A stretch of 64,000 nucleotides of DNA from contig NZ_JADQBF010000013.1 of NCBI RefSeq assembly GCF_016278775.1, positions 62,001 to 126,000 of the forward strand, given 5' to 3'. The notes beneath the pieces were generated by a model. That model worked only from the letters and a program-made list of their open reading frames with translations, was not told where the DNA came from and searched no databases. Below are positions 47,792 to 59,414 of the stretch, one piece after another. The stretch's first letter is position 1, and every line of letters starts with the position of its first letter. Source of the stretch: Demequina sp. (lineage in GTDB: Bacteria; Actinomycetota; Actinomycetes; Actinomycetales; Demequinaceae). Made by a program: the position numbers and the translations under genes.

Positions 47792-48708
47792 TCCGTTGGC
47801 CGATCCCTGTGCGTGACCCTGACCTCGCTACGGTTCACGCGCAAGCGCTTGCCGATCTCCTCTGCGATGGCTACCGAGCGATGCTTGCCACCCGTACAAC
47901 CGATCGCGACTGTGACCGAGTGTTTGTCGTGCGCCCTGTACAAGGACAGCACTGACTCGAGCATCCCGGTGTAATTGTCGAGAAACTGTGCGGCCCCGTC
48001 CGACTTCAAGACGTGATCCCTGACGGCATCGTCCAGTCCCGTCAGGGCACGCAACGCGGGCACCCAGTGTGGATTCGGCAGGAACCTGACGTCCGCGACA
48101 AAGTCCGCATCCGACGGCAAGCCGTTGCGGAACCCAAACGACACAATGTTGACGGACAGTGGCTGGTCCGTGTGGCCCACCTCGATTGTGATGGCGTCGC
48201 GGAGTTCGTGGACATTGAGATCGCTCGTGTCGATGACCACATCGGCGCGGTCCCTGAGGGCCTCGACAAGCACTCGCTCCCGCCCGATCCCCTCTAGCAG
48301 GGTGCCGTCACGCTGCAGGGGGTGGGGACGGCGCGCCTCCTCGAAACGTCGCACAAGCGCGTTGTCGGACGCGTCCAAGAAGATGAGCCGCACATCGATC
48401 CCGCGCGTCGCGAGGTCGTCGAGCACCGCCTCCACGTCTTGAAAGAAGTTTCCGCCCCTCACGTCAACCACCACGGCGAGGCGATCCTGGGGATCCCGAC
48501 CCACCATCGTCACGAGACCACCCAGCAATTGGGGAGGCAGGTTGTCAACGACGTACCAGCCGAGGTCTCCCAGTGCTGCGGCCGCGCGCGTGCGGCCAGC
48601 ACCTGACATCCCCGTCAGAATCATTACCTCAGGGGCTACCGCAGGGGCGTCGAACTCTGGCTTGGGGATGCCTGAGGGGTACGTGACCGGTTCAGCCTCT
48701 TCCGTCAT
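47788..48708 (-). CDS. rapZ: RNase adapter protein RapZ (YvcJ family)
   Basis: ILTGMSGAGRTRAAAALGDLGWYVVDNLPPQL, SFGFRNGLPSDADFVADVRFLPNPHW and IGCTGGKHRSVAIAEEIG. Confidence 0.96.
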   Translation of the reverse strand: MTEEAEPVTYPSGIPKPEFDAPAVAPEVMILTGMSGAGRTRAAAALGDLGWYVVDNLPPQLLGGLVTMVGRDPQDRLAVVVDVRGGNFFQDVEAVLDDLATRGIDVRLIFLDASDNALVRRFEEARRPHPLQRDGTLLEGIGRERVLVEALRDRADVVIDTSDLNVHELRDAITIEVGHTDQPLSVNIVSFGFRNGLPSDADFVADVRFLPNPHWVPALRALTGLDDAVRDHVLKSDGAAQFLDNYTGMLESVLSLYRAHDKHSVTVAIGCTGGKHRSVAIAEEIGKRLRVNRSEVRVTHRDRPTE

Positions 48709-50582
48709 GGCTCCAGAATGCCACTGTCTCCCCGCAGACTCGCGTGAATCGCGCGGGCCGTCGCGTCTCCGATTCCGGGAACGCGCGCGATCTGTTCGAC
48801 CGAGGCCTCCTTGAGAGCCGGCACCGAGCCAAAATGCCTGATGACCGCCTTTGCCCGGGTGGGGCCGACGCCCGCCACGTCGTCAAGTGCCGACGCCTTC
48901 ATGGCTTTGCCTCTCTTGGCCCGGTGGTGCCGAATCGCGAACCTATGCGCCTCATCGCGCACCCGTTGCAACAGGTAGAGGGCCTCGGAACCGCGCGGCA
49001 AGATGGCTGGGAATTCCTCACCCGAGATCCACACCTCTTCGAGTCTCTTGGCCAACCCCACCACGGGAATGTGCGCCACGCCCACCTCGTCCATGGCGCG
49101 ACGCGCGGCCGCCACTTGAGGAGGCCCACCGTCGACCACCACAAGTTGAGGCGGGTACGCGAACCGCGCGCTCTCGCGCTCCTGCGGAGGCAACTGCACC
49201 TCTTCGAGGTAGCGTGCGAACCGCCGTGTCAGCACCTGACTCATGGCCGCGGTGTCGTCCAAGGTATCGGCAACAGAGAACTGCCGATACTCCTTCTTGC
49301 GCGGCAGGGCGTCCTCGAACACCACCATTGACCCCACCTGGTTGGTGCCCTGAGTGTGCGAGATGTCGTAGCACTCGATGCGCAAGGGCGCCTCGTCCAG
49401 CCCGAGGTGCTCCTGAAGGTCGCGCAAGGCCTCCGAGCGCGTCGTGAGGTCCGACGCCCTCTTGAGACGATGCTGGTCGAGCACCTGCTGGGCATTCCGC
49501 TTGCCGGACTCGGCAAGTTCGGCCTTCTTGCCACGCGACGGCACCTTGATGCTTACCCCACTGCCGCGCACCCCGCGCAAGTACTCGCGAAGCGCGTCCG
49601 CCTCTGATGGCTCCGCCGGAACCAAGATCTCTGGAGGCACGGAGTCAGCCCTGGTGTAGGCCTCCTGAAGCAACGCCGCCACCATCTGTTCCACCGCAAG
49701 CGGCTCCGGCTTGTCGACCACCCACCCCCGCTCACCGGTGATACGTCCGTCGCGCACGTAGAACACGTGCGCCGCGGCCTCCCACTCGTCGTCAATCAGA
49801 CTGAAGACGTCAACATCCACGCCTTGGGACAGCACCATGGCGTTGCGCTCAAGCACGCTCGTTAGCGCACGCAGCCGGTCTCTGGCTCTCGCTGCCACCT
49901 CGAAGTCCTCGCGATCCGCGGCGCCCTCCATCGTGCGCGTCAGCTCTCTGATGAGGGGTTTTGCGTCGCCCGCAAGGACTTGGCACACCTTGTCGGCCAG
50001 CTCCCGGTGCTCTTGCTCGCTCACCTTGCCCACGCACGGCGCCGCGCACTTGTCGATGTAGCCGAGCAGGCAGGGGCGCCCTTGCCGCTCCGCCTTGCGT
50101 AGCACAGCTGGCGCGCACGTTCTCACGGGCAGAACTGTGAGGAGTGTGTCAACCGTCTCGCGGATCGCCCAAGCCCTTGCGTAGGGACCGAAGTACCGGA
50201 CCCCCTTCTTCCGGTCCCCTCGCATGACCTGCATGCGCGGGTACTTCTCGTTCATGGTCACTGCCAGGAACGGGTAGGACTTGTCGTCCTTGAAGACCAC
50301 GTTGAAACGCGGGTCAAACTCCTTGATCCAGGTGTGTTCAAGGACCAGCGCCTCGACCTCGTTGCGCACGATGGTCCACTCAACCGACGCTGCAGTCGTC
50401 ACCATGAGGCGCGTACGGGGATGGAGCGCGTTCAGCGGCTGAAAGTAGTTGCTCAGACGGGATCGCAGGTTCTTCGCCTTGCCGACATACACGACCCGGC
50501 CGTGGGGGTCGCGGAATCGGTACACGCCTGGCGCCGTGGGGATGGAGCCAGGCGCAGGGCGGTATTCGGAGGGGTCCGGCAC
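48705..50582 (-). CDS. uvrC: Excinuclease ABC subunit C
   Basis: GIY-YIG domain (PGVYRFRDPHGRVVYVGKAKNLRSRLSNYF), RIECYDISHTQGTNQVGSMVVFEDA and C-terminal HhH motifs. Confidence 0.97.
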   Translation of the reverse strand: MPDPSEYRPAPGSIPTAPGVYRFRDPHGRVVYVGKAKNLRSRLSNYFQPLNALHPRTRLMVTTAASVEWTIVRNEVEALVLEHTWIKEFDPRFNVVFKDDKSYPFLAVTMNEKYPRMQVMRGDRKKGVRYFGPYARAWAIRETVDTLLTVLPVRTCAPAVLRKAERQGRPCLLGYIDKCAAPCVGKVSEQEHRELADKVCQVLAGDAKPLIRELTRTMEGAADREDFEVAARARDRLRALTSVLERNAMVLSQGVDVDVFSLIDDEWEAAAHVFYVRDGRITGERGWVVDKPEPLAVEQMVAALLQEAYTRADSVPPEILVPAEPSEADALREYLRGVRGSGVSIKVPSRGKKAELAESGKRNAQQVLDQHRLKRASDLTTRSEALRDLQEHLGLDEAPLRIECYDISHTQGTNQVGSMVVFEDALPRKKEYRQFSVADTLDDTAAMSQVLTRRFARYLEEVQLPPQERESARFAYPPQLVVVDGGPPQVAAARRAMDEVGVAHIPVVGLAKRLEEVWISGEEFPAILPRGSEALYLLQRVRDEAHRFAIRHHRAKRGKAMKASALDDVAGVGPTRAKAVIRHFGSVPALKEASVEQIARVPGIGDATARAIHASLRGDSGILEP

Positions 50583-50591
50583 GATGACAGC

Positions 50592-53444
<2,853 letters not shown>

Positions 53445-53467
53445 AACGCCACCCTACGTGAAGTCTG

Positions 53468-53483
53468 TCGAACATGTGTTCGA
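53468..53483. promoter_or_regulatory. LexA SOS box TCGAACATGTGTTCGA upstream of uvrA
   Basis: Exact match to the actinobacterial/Gram-positive LexA box form TCGAAC-N4-GTTCGA, 24 bp before the uvrA start. Confidence 0.9.
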
Positions 53484-53554
53484 ATCGCCGTCAATGCCCG
53501 AACTGGGACAACAGTCACGAGCCGCGTCCTGTTCCAACCGACCAGAATGGTCTC

Positions 53555-53917
53555 ATGTCTTTGTGGATCATCCATTACACGTATGACACGCGGGACTCGT
53601 TGCGCGCCGAGACCCTTGACGAGCACTTGTGGTACCTCGCTGGGCTCGCCGACGCTGGCGCGATGATCGCATACGGCAAGTACGACGACGAGGCCGAGCC
53701 GGGCGCGCTCCTCATCGCTTCGGCGCCCACCAAACACCACGCAAGAGACCTGGTAGCGGAGGATCCGTTTGTCATCGTGGGAGCCGTCGCAGACATCAGT
53801 ATTCGTCCGTGGGACGGGCACCTGGGACCGTGGTGGAAGAACAGGAAGTCGCCTCCGATTGAACGGTCCAAGCGTGGAGACCTAGACGCGAGGTCGCGCG
53901 CACGACGAGCGCCCTAA
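53555..53917 (+). CDS. YciI-like family protein
   Basis: [66 protein letters not shown]. Confidence 0.85.
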   Translation: MSLWIIHYTYDTRDSLRAETLDEHLWYLAGLADAGAMIAYGKYDDEAEPGALLIASAPTKHHARDLVAEDPFVIVGAVADISIRPWDGHLGPWWKNRKSPPIERSKRGDLDARSRARRAP

Positions 53918-55974
53918 CCCGCCTGCATCATCTGGCGCAGTTCCTTCTTGAGTTCAGCGATTTCGTCGCGAAGTCGCGCCGCCAACTCAAAGTGCAACTC
54001 CGCTGCGGCGCCCCGCATCTGCGCTGACAATTCCTCGACGAGGGCCGCGAGGTCTTGCGCCGGTCGGCCAGCGCTCGCCGCGGCCTTCGCCGCTGCCGCC
54101 CCTTTGGTGTCCTTGTCGACCTGACGCAACGTGGCTACAGTGTCGGCCTCCTCGCGCGCGAGCATCTCCGTGATGTCGCTGATCTTCTTGCGCAATGGAG
54201 TTGGATCGATCCCTCTCTCGGTGTTGTACGCCACCTGCTTCTCGCGGCGGCGGTTGGTCTCGTCGATAGCTGCTGCCATCGAGTCCGTCACCGTGTCGGC
54301 GTACATGTGAACTTCGCCTGATACGTTGCGTGCAGCGCGGCCGATGGTCTGGATGAGCGACGTTCCTGACCTGAGGAAGCCTTCCTTGTCCGCGTCCAGG
54401 ATGCTCACCAGCGAGACTTCAGGGAGGTCGAGACCCTCGCGAAGCAGGTTGATGCCGACCAGCACATCGAACCTGCCCATGCGCAGGTCTCTCAGCAGTT
54501 CCACTCGCCGCAGAGTGTCCACATCCGAGTGCAAGTACTCCACCCGCACGTCCCTCTCCGAGATGTACTCGGTGAGGTCTTCCGCCATCTTCTTGGTCAG
54601 TGTTGTCACGAGGATGCGCTCGTTTTTCTCGACGCGCGCGCGGATCTCGTGAAGAAGATCGTCGATCTGGCCCTCTGTCGGCTTGACGACGATCTGCGGG
54701 TCCACCAGCCCGGTGGGTCGAATGATCTGCTCGACCACACCGTCGGCCTTGCCCAGCTCATACTTGCCAGGCGTGGCCGAGAGGTACACCGTCTGCTTGA
54801 TGCGCTCCTGGAACTCGTCCCACCGCAGTGGCCGGTTGTCGAGGGCGGAGGGCAGGCGGAATCCGTGGTCCACGAGCGTGCGCTTGCGGGAGGCGTCGCC
54901 CTCGTACATGGCACCGATCTGCGACACCGTCACGTGGCTCTCGTCGATGACCAGCAGGAAGTCGTCTGGAAAGTAGTCCAACAACGTGTGCGGAGGCGTG
55001 CCTGGCTCGCGTTGTTCGATGTGCCGCGAGTAGTTCTCGATGCCGCTGCAGGTGCCCACTGAACGCATCATCTCCAGGTCAAACGTGGTGCGCATCTTGA
55101 GTCGTTGCGCCTCGAGCAACTTGTTCTGGCGCTCCAGCTCCTCGAGACGCTCGCCCAACTCCTGCTCAATGGTCGAGATGGCCTTGTTCATGCGCTGTTC
55201 GCTCGCCACATAGTGCGACGCAGGGAAGATGTGAACTTGATCCCGACTGGCGACCACCTGTCCTGTGAGGGGATGCAGGGTGTACAGCGCCTCAACCTCG
55301 TCGCCAAACATCTCGATGCGGATGGCGAGTTCTTCGTACACGGGGATGATCTCGACAGTGTCGCCGCGCACCCTGAAGGTGCCGCGCGTGAACGCCAGGT
55401 CGTTGCGCGCGTACTGCATCTGTACAAACTCCCGTAGCAGCGCGTCGCGCGGCAGCACGTCTCCTACCTGCAGGCTGACCATCCCCTGGATGTACTCCTC
55501 TGGGGTTCCCAGTCCATAGATGCACGACACGGAGGACACGACAATCACGTCGCGCCTGGTTAGCAAGGAGTTGGTCGCGGAGTATCGCAGCCTCTCCACC
55601 TCCTCGTTGATCGAGGAGTCCTTCTCAATGAAGGTGTCGGTCTGCGGAACGTACGCCTCTGGCTGGTAGTAGTCGTAGTAGCTCACAAAGTACTCGACCG
55701 CGTTGTGCGGCATGAGGTCCCTGAACTCGTTCGCCAACTGGGCCGCGAGGGTCTTGTTGTGGGCCATCACCAAGGTAGGCCGCTGCAGGCGCTCGATGAG
55801 CCAAGCCGTGGTGGCCGACTTTCCGGTTCCGGTAGCGCCCAGCAGCACAACGTCCGGCTCCCCCGCCTGGATTCTCGTGGCCAGATCCTCAATCGCCGCA
55901 GGCTGGTCGCCGGAAGGCTTGTACTCAGAAACCACCTGGAACGGGTTCTGCGCGCGGCGCAAGTCTGACGTCAT
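53914..55974 (-). CDS. uvrB: Excinuclease ABC subunit B
   Basis: [71 protein letters not shown] and a C-terminal UVR motif. Confidence 0.98.
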   Translation of the reverse strand: MTSDLRRAQNPFQVVSEYKPSGDQPAAIEDLATRIQAGEPDVVLLGATGTGKSATTAWLIERLQRPTLVMAHNKTLAAQLANEFRDLMPHNAVEYFVSYYDYYQPEAYVPQTDTFIEKDSSINEEVERLRYSATNSLLTRRDVIVVSSVSCIYGLGTPEEYIQGMVSLQVGDVLPRDALLREFVQMQYARNDLAFTRGTFRVRGDTVEIIPVYEELAIRIEMFGDEVEALYTLHPLTGQVVASRDQVHIFPASHYVASEQRMNKAISTIEQELGERLEELERQNKLLEAQRLKMRTTFDLEMMRSVGTCSGIENYSRHIEQREPGTPPHTLLDYFPDDFLLVIDESHVTVSQIGAMYEGDASRKRTLVDHGFRLPSALDNRPLRWDEFQERIKQTVYLSATPGKYELGKADGVVEQIIRPTGLVDPQIVVKPTEGQIDDLLHEIRARVEKNERILVTTLTKKMAEDLTEYISERDVRVEYLHSDVDTLRRVELLRDLRMGRFDVLVGINLLREGLDLPEVSLVSILDADKEGFLRSGTSLIQTIGRAARNVSGEVHMYADTVTDSMAAAIDETNRRREKQVAYNTERGIDPTPLRKKISDITEMLAREEADTVATLRQVDKDTKGAAAAKAAASAGRPAQDLAALVEELSAQMRGAAAELHFELAARLRDEIAELKKELRQMMQAG

Positions 55975-56012
55975 GCCTCAACGGTAACGCCGCGGTCTGA
56001 CAAGCAGCCCAG

Positions 56013-56609
56013 TCACGGCAAGTGGCTCGACCAGAACTCGTCCACCTGGTCCCGCAAGTGCTCCACGCTTCCCGAACCGTCCAAGGCCACATCGCACGCG
56101 GCCGCGCGCTCGTCATCGGAAGCCTGCGCCAGAATGCGGTCCATCGCCTGCTCGTGGGTCAGCCCGCGAAGCTGCTGAAGGCGTCCGACGCGCACGCTGA
56201 GCGGCGCCGTCACGCACACGACAATGTCAAAGTCTCCACCTTGGCCGGTCTCGACCAACAACGGGATATCGTGCACCACGACCTCGACACCCTCACCGCG
56301 TGCCTGACGGTCAGCCGCGCTCGCCGCCGCACGGACATAAGGATGGATGATCTCTTCGAGGCGCACTCGCGCCTGATCGTCAGCGAAGACGATGTCGGCC
56401 AAGAGCGTTCGGTCGAGCACCCCACCCTTGACGACGCGGTCGCCAAACTCACCCACAATGTCGACGAGAGCAGCAGACCCTGGCTCCACGACGCGACGCG
56501 CGAGGTGGTCGTGATCAATGACGCGTGCCCCGAGTTCAGCGAATCGCTCCGCCGCCGTGGACTTACCTGCAGCGATTCCGCCCGTCAACCCAATGCGTAG
56601 CACTGGCAA
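56013..56609 (-). CDS. coaE: Dephospho-CoA kinase
   Basis: RIGLTGGIAAGKSTAAERFAELGARVIDHDHLARRVVEPG and VVVHDIPLLVETG. Confidence 0.95.
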   Translation of the reverse strand: MPVLRIGLTGGIAAGKSTAAERFAELGARVIDHDHLARRVVEPGSAALVDIVGEFGDRVVKGGVLDRTLLADIVFADDQARVRLEEIIHPYVRAAASAADRQARGEGVEVVVHDIPLLVETGQGGDFDIVVCVTAPLSVRVGRLQQLRGLTHEQAMDRILAQASDDERAAACDVALDGSGSVEHLRDQVDEFWSSHLP

Positions 56610-56668
56610 AGGCTGTCACGGAACGACAGCCCGCGCAAGACAGAGATCGCCAAGCGCCCGCTCAACGA

Positions 56669-56704
56669 CGTGGGGCCCCTGACCTTGCGGTCAGGGGCCC
56701 CACG
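56669..56704 (-). terminator. 16-bp perfect-stem hairpin, terminator-like, between rpsA and coaE
   Basis: CGTGGGGCCCCTGACC-TTGC-GGTCAGGGGCCCCACG just after the rpsA stop; no T tract, resembling U-less actinobacterial terminators. Confidence 0.75.
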
Positions 56705-56719
56705 ATCGTGATGTGTTGG

Positions 56720-58213
56720 CTAGTTGCCTGTGAGCTTCTCGCGAAGCGCGGCCAAGCGCTCGTCAGAGGCAAGCGTGCCAGCGTCGGGCGTCTCTTCGTC
56801 ATGAGACGAGTAGGACGTTGCTCCGCCACTCTCGTCCCCACGAGCGCGCTTGCGGGGCGCGACCGCCTCCGTGACCTCGGCCTCGGCCGCCTGAGCGTCC
56901 TGCTTGGCCACAAACGCCTTGTGAGCCTCCCAGCGCTCGTGCGCCTTCGCGTACTCGGCCTCCCAGGCCTCGCGCTGCGCGTCGAAGCCCTCTTGCCACT
57001 CCTGAGTCTCTGCGTCGAAGCCCTCTGGGTACTTGTAGTTGCCTGCCTCGTCGTACTCGGCGGTCATGCCATACAGCGCGGGATCGAAGTCCTCGCCCGC
57101 GGGGTCGACACCCTCGTTGGCCTGCTTGATGGACAGCGAGATGCGACGGCGCTCGAGGTCGATGTCAATGATCTTGACGAACACCTCTTCTTCCGCCTGA
57201 ACGACCTGCTCTGGCAGTTCGACGTGACGTACCGCGAGTTCCGAGATGTGAACCAAGCCCTCGATACCGTCATACACACGCACGAATGCGCCGAACGGGA
57301 CGAGCTTGGTGACCTTGCCAGGCACAATCTGGCCGATGGCGTGGGTGCGGGCGTAGACGGCCCACGGGTCCTCCTGCGTGGCCTTGAGCGACAGCGAGAC
57401 ACGCTCGCGGTCCATGTCGATGTCGAGCACCTCGACCTCGACCTCTTGACCAACGGTGACGACCTCGTTCGGGTGGTCGATGTGCTTCCACGACAGTTCT
57501 GAGACGTGCACGAGGCCGTCCACTCCGCCCAGGTCGACAAAGGCACCGAAGTTGACGATCGAGGACACGACGCCCTTGCGGACCTGTCCGGAAGCGAGCG
57601 CGGTGAGGAACGACGAACGCACCTCGGACTGCGTCTGCTCAAGGAAGGCGCGGCGAGACAGGACCACGTTGTTGCGGTTCTTGTCGAGTTCGATGATCTT
57701 GGCCTCGATCTGCTGGCCGATGTACGGGCCGAGGTCGCGCACACGACGCATCTCAACGAGCGAAGCGGGCAGGAAGCCGCGCAGGCCGATGTCCACGATG
57801 AGGCCACCCTTGACGACCTCGATGACCGAGCCGGTGACGACGCCGTCCTCTTCCTTGATCTTCTCGATCGAACCCCACGCCCGCTCGTACTGCGCGCGCT
57901 TCTTCGACAGGATCAGGCGGCCTTCTTTGTCCTCTTTGGTGAGGACAAGGGCCTCGACGGTGTCGCCGACGTTGACCACCTCGTCGGGGTCGGCATCGTG
58001 ACGAATGGAGAGCTCGCGGGCGGGAATCACGCCTTCGGTCTTGTAGCCGATGTCGAGGAGAACCTCGTCACGGTCGACCTTGACGATGACGCCTTCTACA
58101 AGATCGCCGTCGTCGAAGTTCTTGATAGTCGCGTCTACAGCGGCGAGGAAGTCTTCGCTCGAGCCGATGTCATTGACTGCGATCTGGGTGGTCTCGGGGG
58201 TGGATACGGACAT
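56720..58213 (-). CDS. rpsA: 30S ribosomal protein S1
   Basis: Tandem S1 domains (GDLVEGVIVKVDRDEVLLDIGYKTEGVIP; GVVSSIVNFGAFVDLGGVDGLVHVSELSWKHIDHP). Confidence 0.97.
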   Translation of the reverse strand: MSVSTPETTQIAVNDIGSSEDFLAAVDATIKNFDDGDLVEGVIVKVDRDEVLLDIGYKTEGVIPARELSIRHDADPDEVVNVGDTVEALVLTKEDKEGRLILSKKRAQYERAWGSIEKIKEEDGVVTGSVIEVVKGGLIVDIGLRGFLPASLVEMRRVRDLGPYIGQQIEAKIIELDKNRNNVVLSRRAFLEQTQSEVRSSFLTALASGQVRKGVVSSIVNFGAFVDLGGVDGLVHVSELSWKHIDHPNEVVTVGQEVEVEVLDIDMDRERVSLSLKATQEDPWAVYARTHAIGQIVPGKVTKLVPFGAFVRVYDGIEGLVHISELAVRHVELPEQVVQAEEEVFVKIIDIDLERRRISLSIKQANEGVDPAGEDFDPALYGMTAEYDEAGNYKYPEGFDAETQEWQEGFDAQREAWEAEYAKAHERWEAHKAFVAKQDAQAAEAEVTEAVAPRKRARGDESGGATSYSSHDEETPDAGTLASDERLAALREKLTGN

Positions 58214-58372
58214 AGAAGGAGTGACTCCGGTGGTCAGTGATTCGTTGATGGGTGGGCAGGCCAATACGCAGGGCGCACTGAGCCACCGATCAGCCTACCG
58301 CCCGCCTGTCACCTGCACAAACGCGCGAAGGGACCGACGAGACACAATTCTGCAACGATCTGCTGCACCCTG

Positions 58373-59395
58373 CTACAAACCCCAAGCGGCCTCGAGCAGC
58401 TCCTTGGGAACCCACTTGGTCTTGCCCATCATCACACTGAAGTCTTCCAGCACGATGTGCTCGCCCTGAAGTGCCGTGAACTTGCCCGTCTCGCCCGCCA
58501 CGATGGCGTCGATCGCCGCGATGCCGAACCGGGTGCCCAGCAGCCGGTCGGCGGCCGTGGGAATGCCACCGCGTTGCGTGTAGCCCAGCACGGTGAGGCG
58601 CGTCGGGAAGCCGGTGAGTTCCTCGATTGCCTTGGTCACTTCGTGCCCCATCGAGCCCGCGATGGGGTTTCCCTTCGCGTCGATGGTGGGGTTGCCATTC
58701 CAGTTCGAGCCTTCTGCAGGAATGGCGCCCTCGGCAACAGCGACGATGGAGAAGTTCTTGTAGCGATGGCGGTGGCGGATCTTCTTGGCGATCGTCTCGA
58801 TGTCAAAAGGCTCCTCCGGAGCCAGGATGATGTCGGCGCCGCCCGCCATGCCGGCCGTCACTGCGATCCAACCGGAATGGCGCCCCATCAGTTCGACGAC
58901 CATGACGCGGTTGTGCGACTCCGCGGTGGAGTGCAGCCGGTCGATAGCCTCGGTAGCCACCGTCACTGCCGTGTCGAAACCTATCGAGGAATCGGTGCCC
59001 ACCACGTCGTTGTCGATCGTCTTGGGAATGCCGATAACGGGTACGCCCGTCGCCTGCGACACCTTCCCTGCGGCCTTGAGAGTTCCGTCGCCGCCGATGC
59101 AGATCAGCCCGTCGAGCTTCTCGTTCGTGACCGTCTCTTGCACGGCCTCCATGCCACCGTCGACCTTGTGGGGGTGGCAGCGGGCGGTGCCGAGCATCGT
59201 GCCTCCGACCACCAGGATCCCCGAGACATCATCGCGGGTGAGGGGCCGGGCGTCGCCGTCGATGACGCCTCGCCACCCGTTGCGGAAGCCGACGATGGAA
59301 CACCCGTGCTCCGAGGTGCCTCGCTTGACCACAGCACGAATTGCTGCGTTGAGGCCGGGACAGTCGCCCCCACCGGTAAGGACTCCAATGCGCAT
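58373..59395 (-). CDS. 6-phosphofructokinase
   Basis: MRIGVLTGGGDCPGLNAAIRAVVKRG, GGTMLGTARCHP, GGDGTLKAAGKVS, PKTIDNDVVGTDSSIGFDTA and EVMGRHSGW-like ELMGRHSGWIAV. Confidence 0.96.
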   Translation of the reverse strand: MRIGVLTGGGDCPGLNAAIRAVVKRGTSEHGCSIVGFRNGWRGVIDGDARPLTRDDVSGILVVGGTMLGTARCHPHKVDGGMEAVQETVTNEKLDGLICIGGDGTLKAAGKVSQATGVPVIGIPKTIDNDVVGTDSSIGFDTAVTVATEAIDRLHSTAESHNRVMVVELMGRHSGWIAVTAGMAGGADIILAPEEPFDIETIAKKIRHRHRYKNFSIVAVAEGAIPAEGSNWNGNPTIDAKGNPIAGSMGHEVTKAIEELTGFPTRLTVLGYTQRGGIPTAADRLLGTRFGIAAIDAIVAGETGKFTALQGEHIVLEDFSVMMGKTKWVPKELLEAAWGL

Positions 59396-59414
59396 GAGGC
59401 AACCCTAACGGGTG

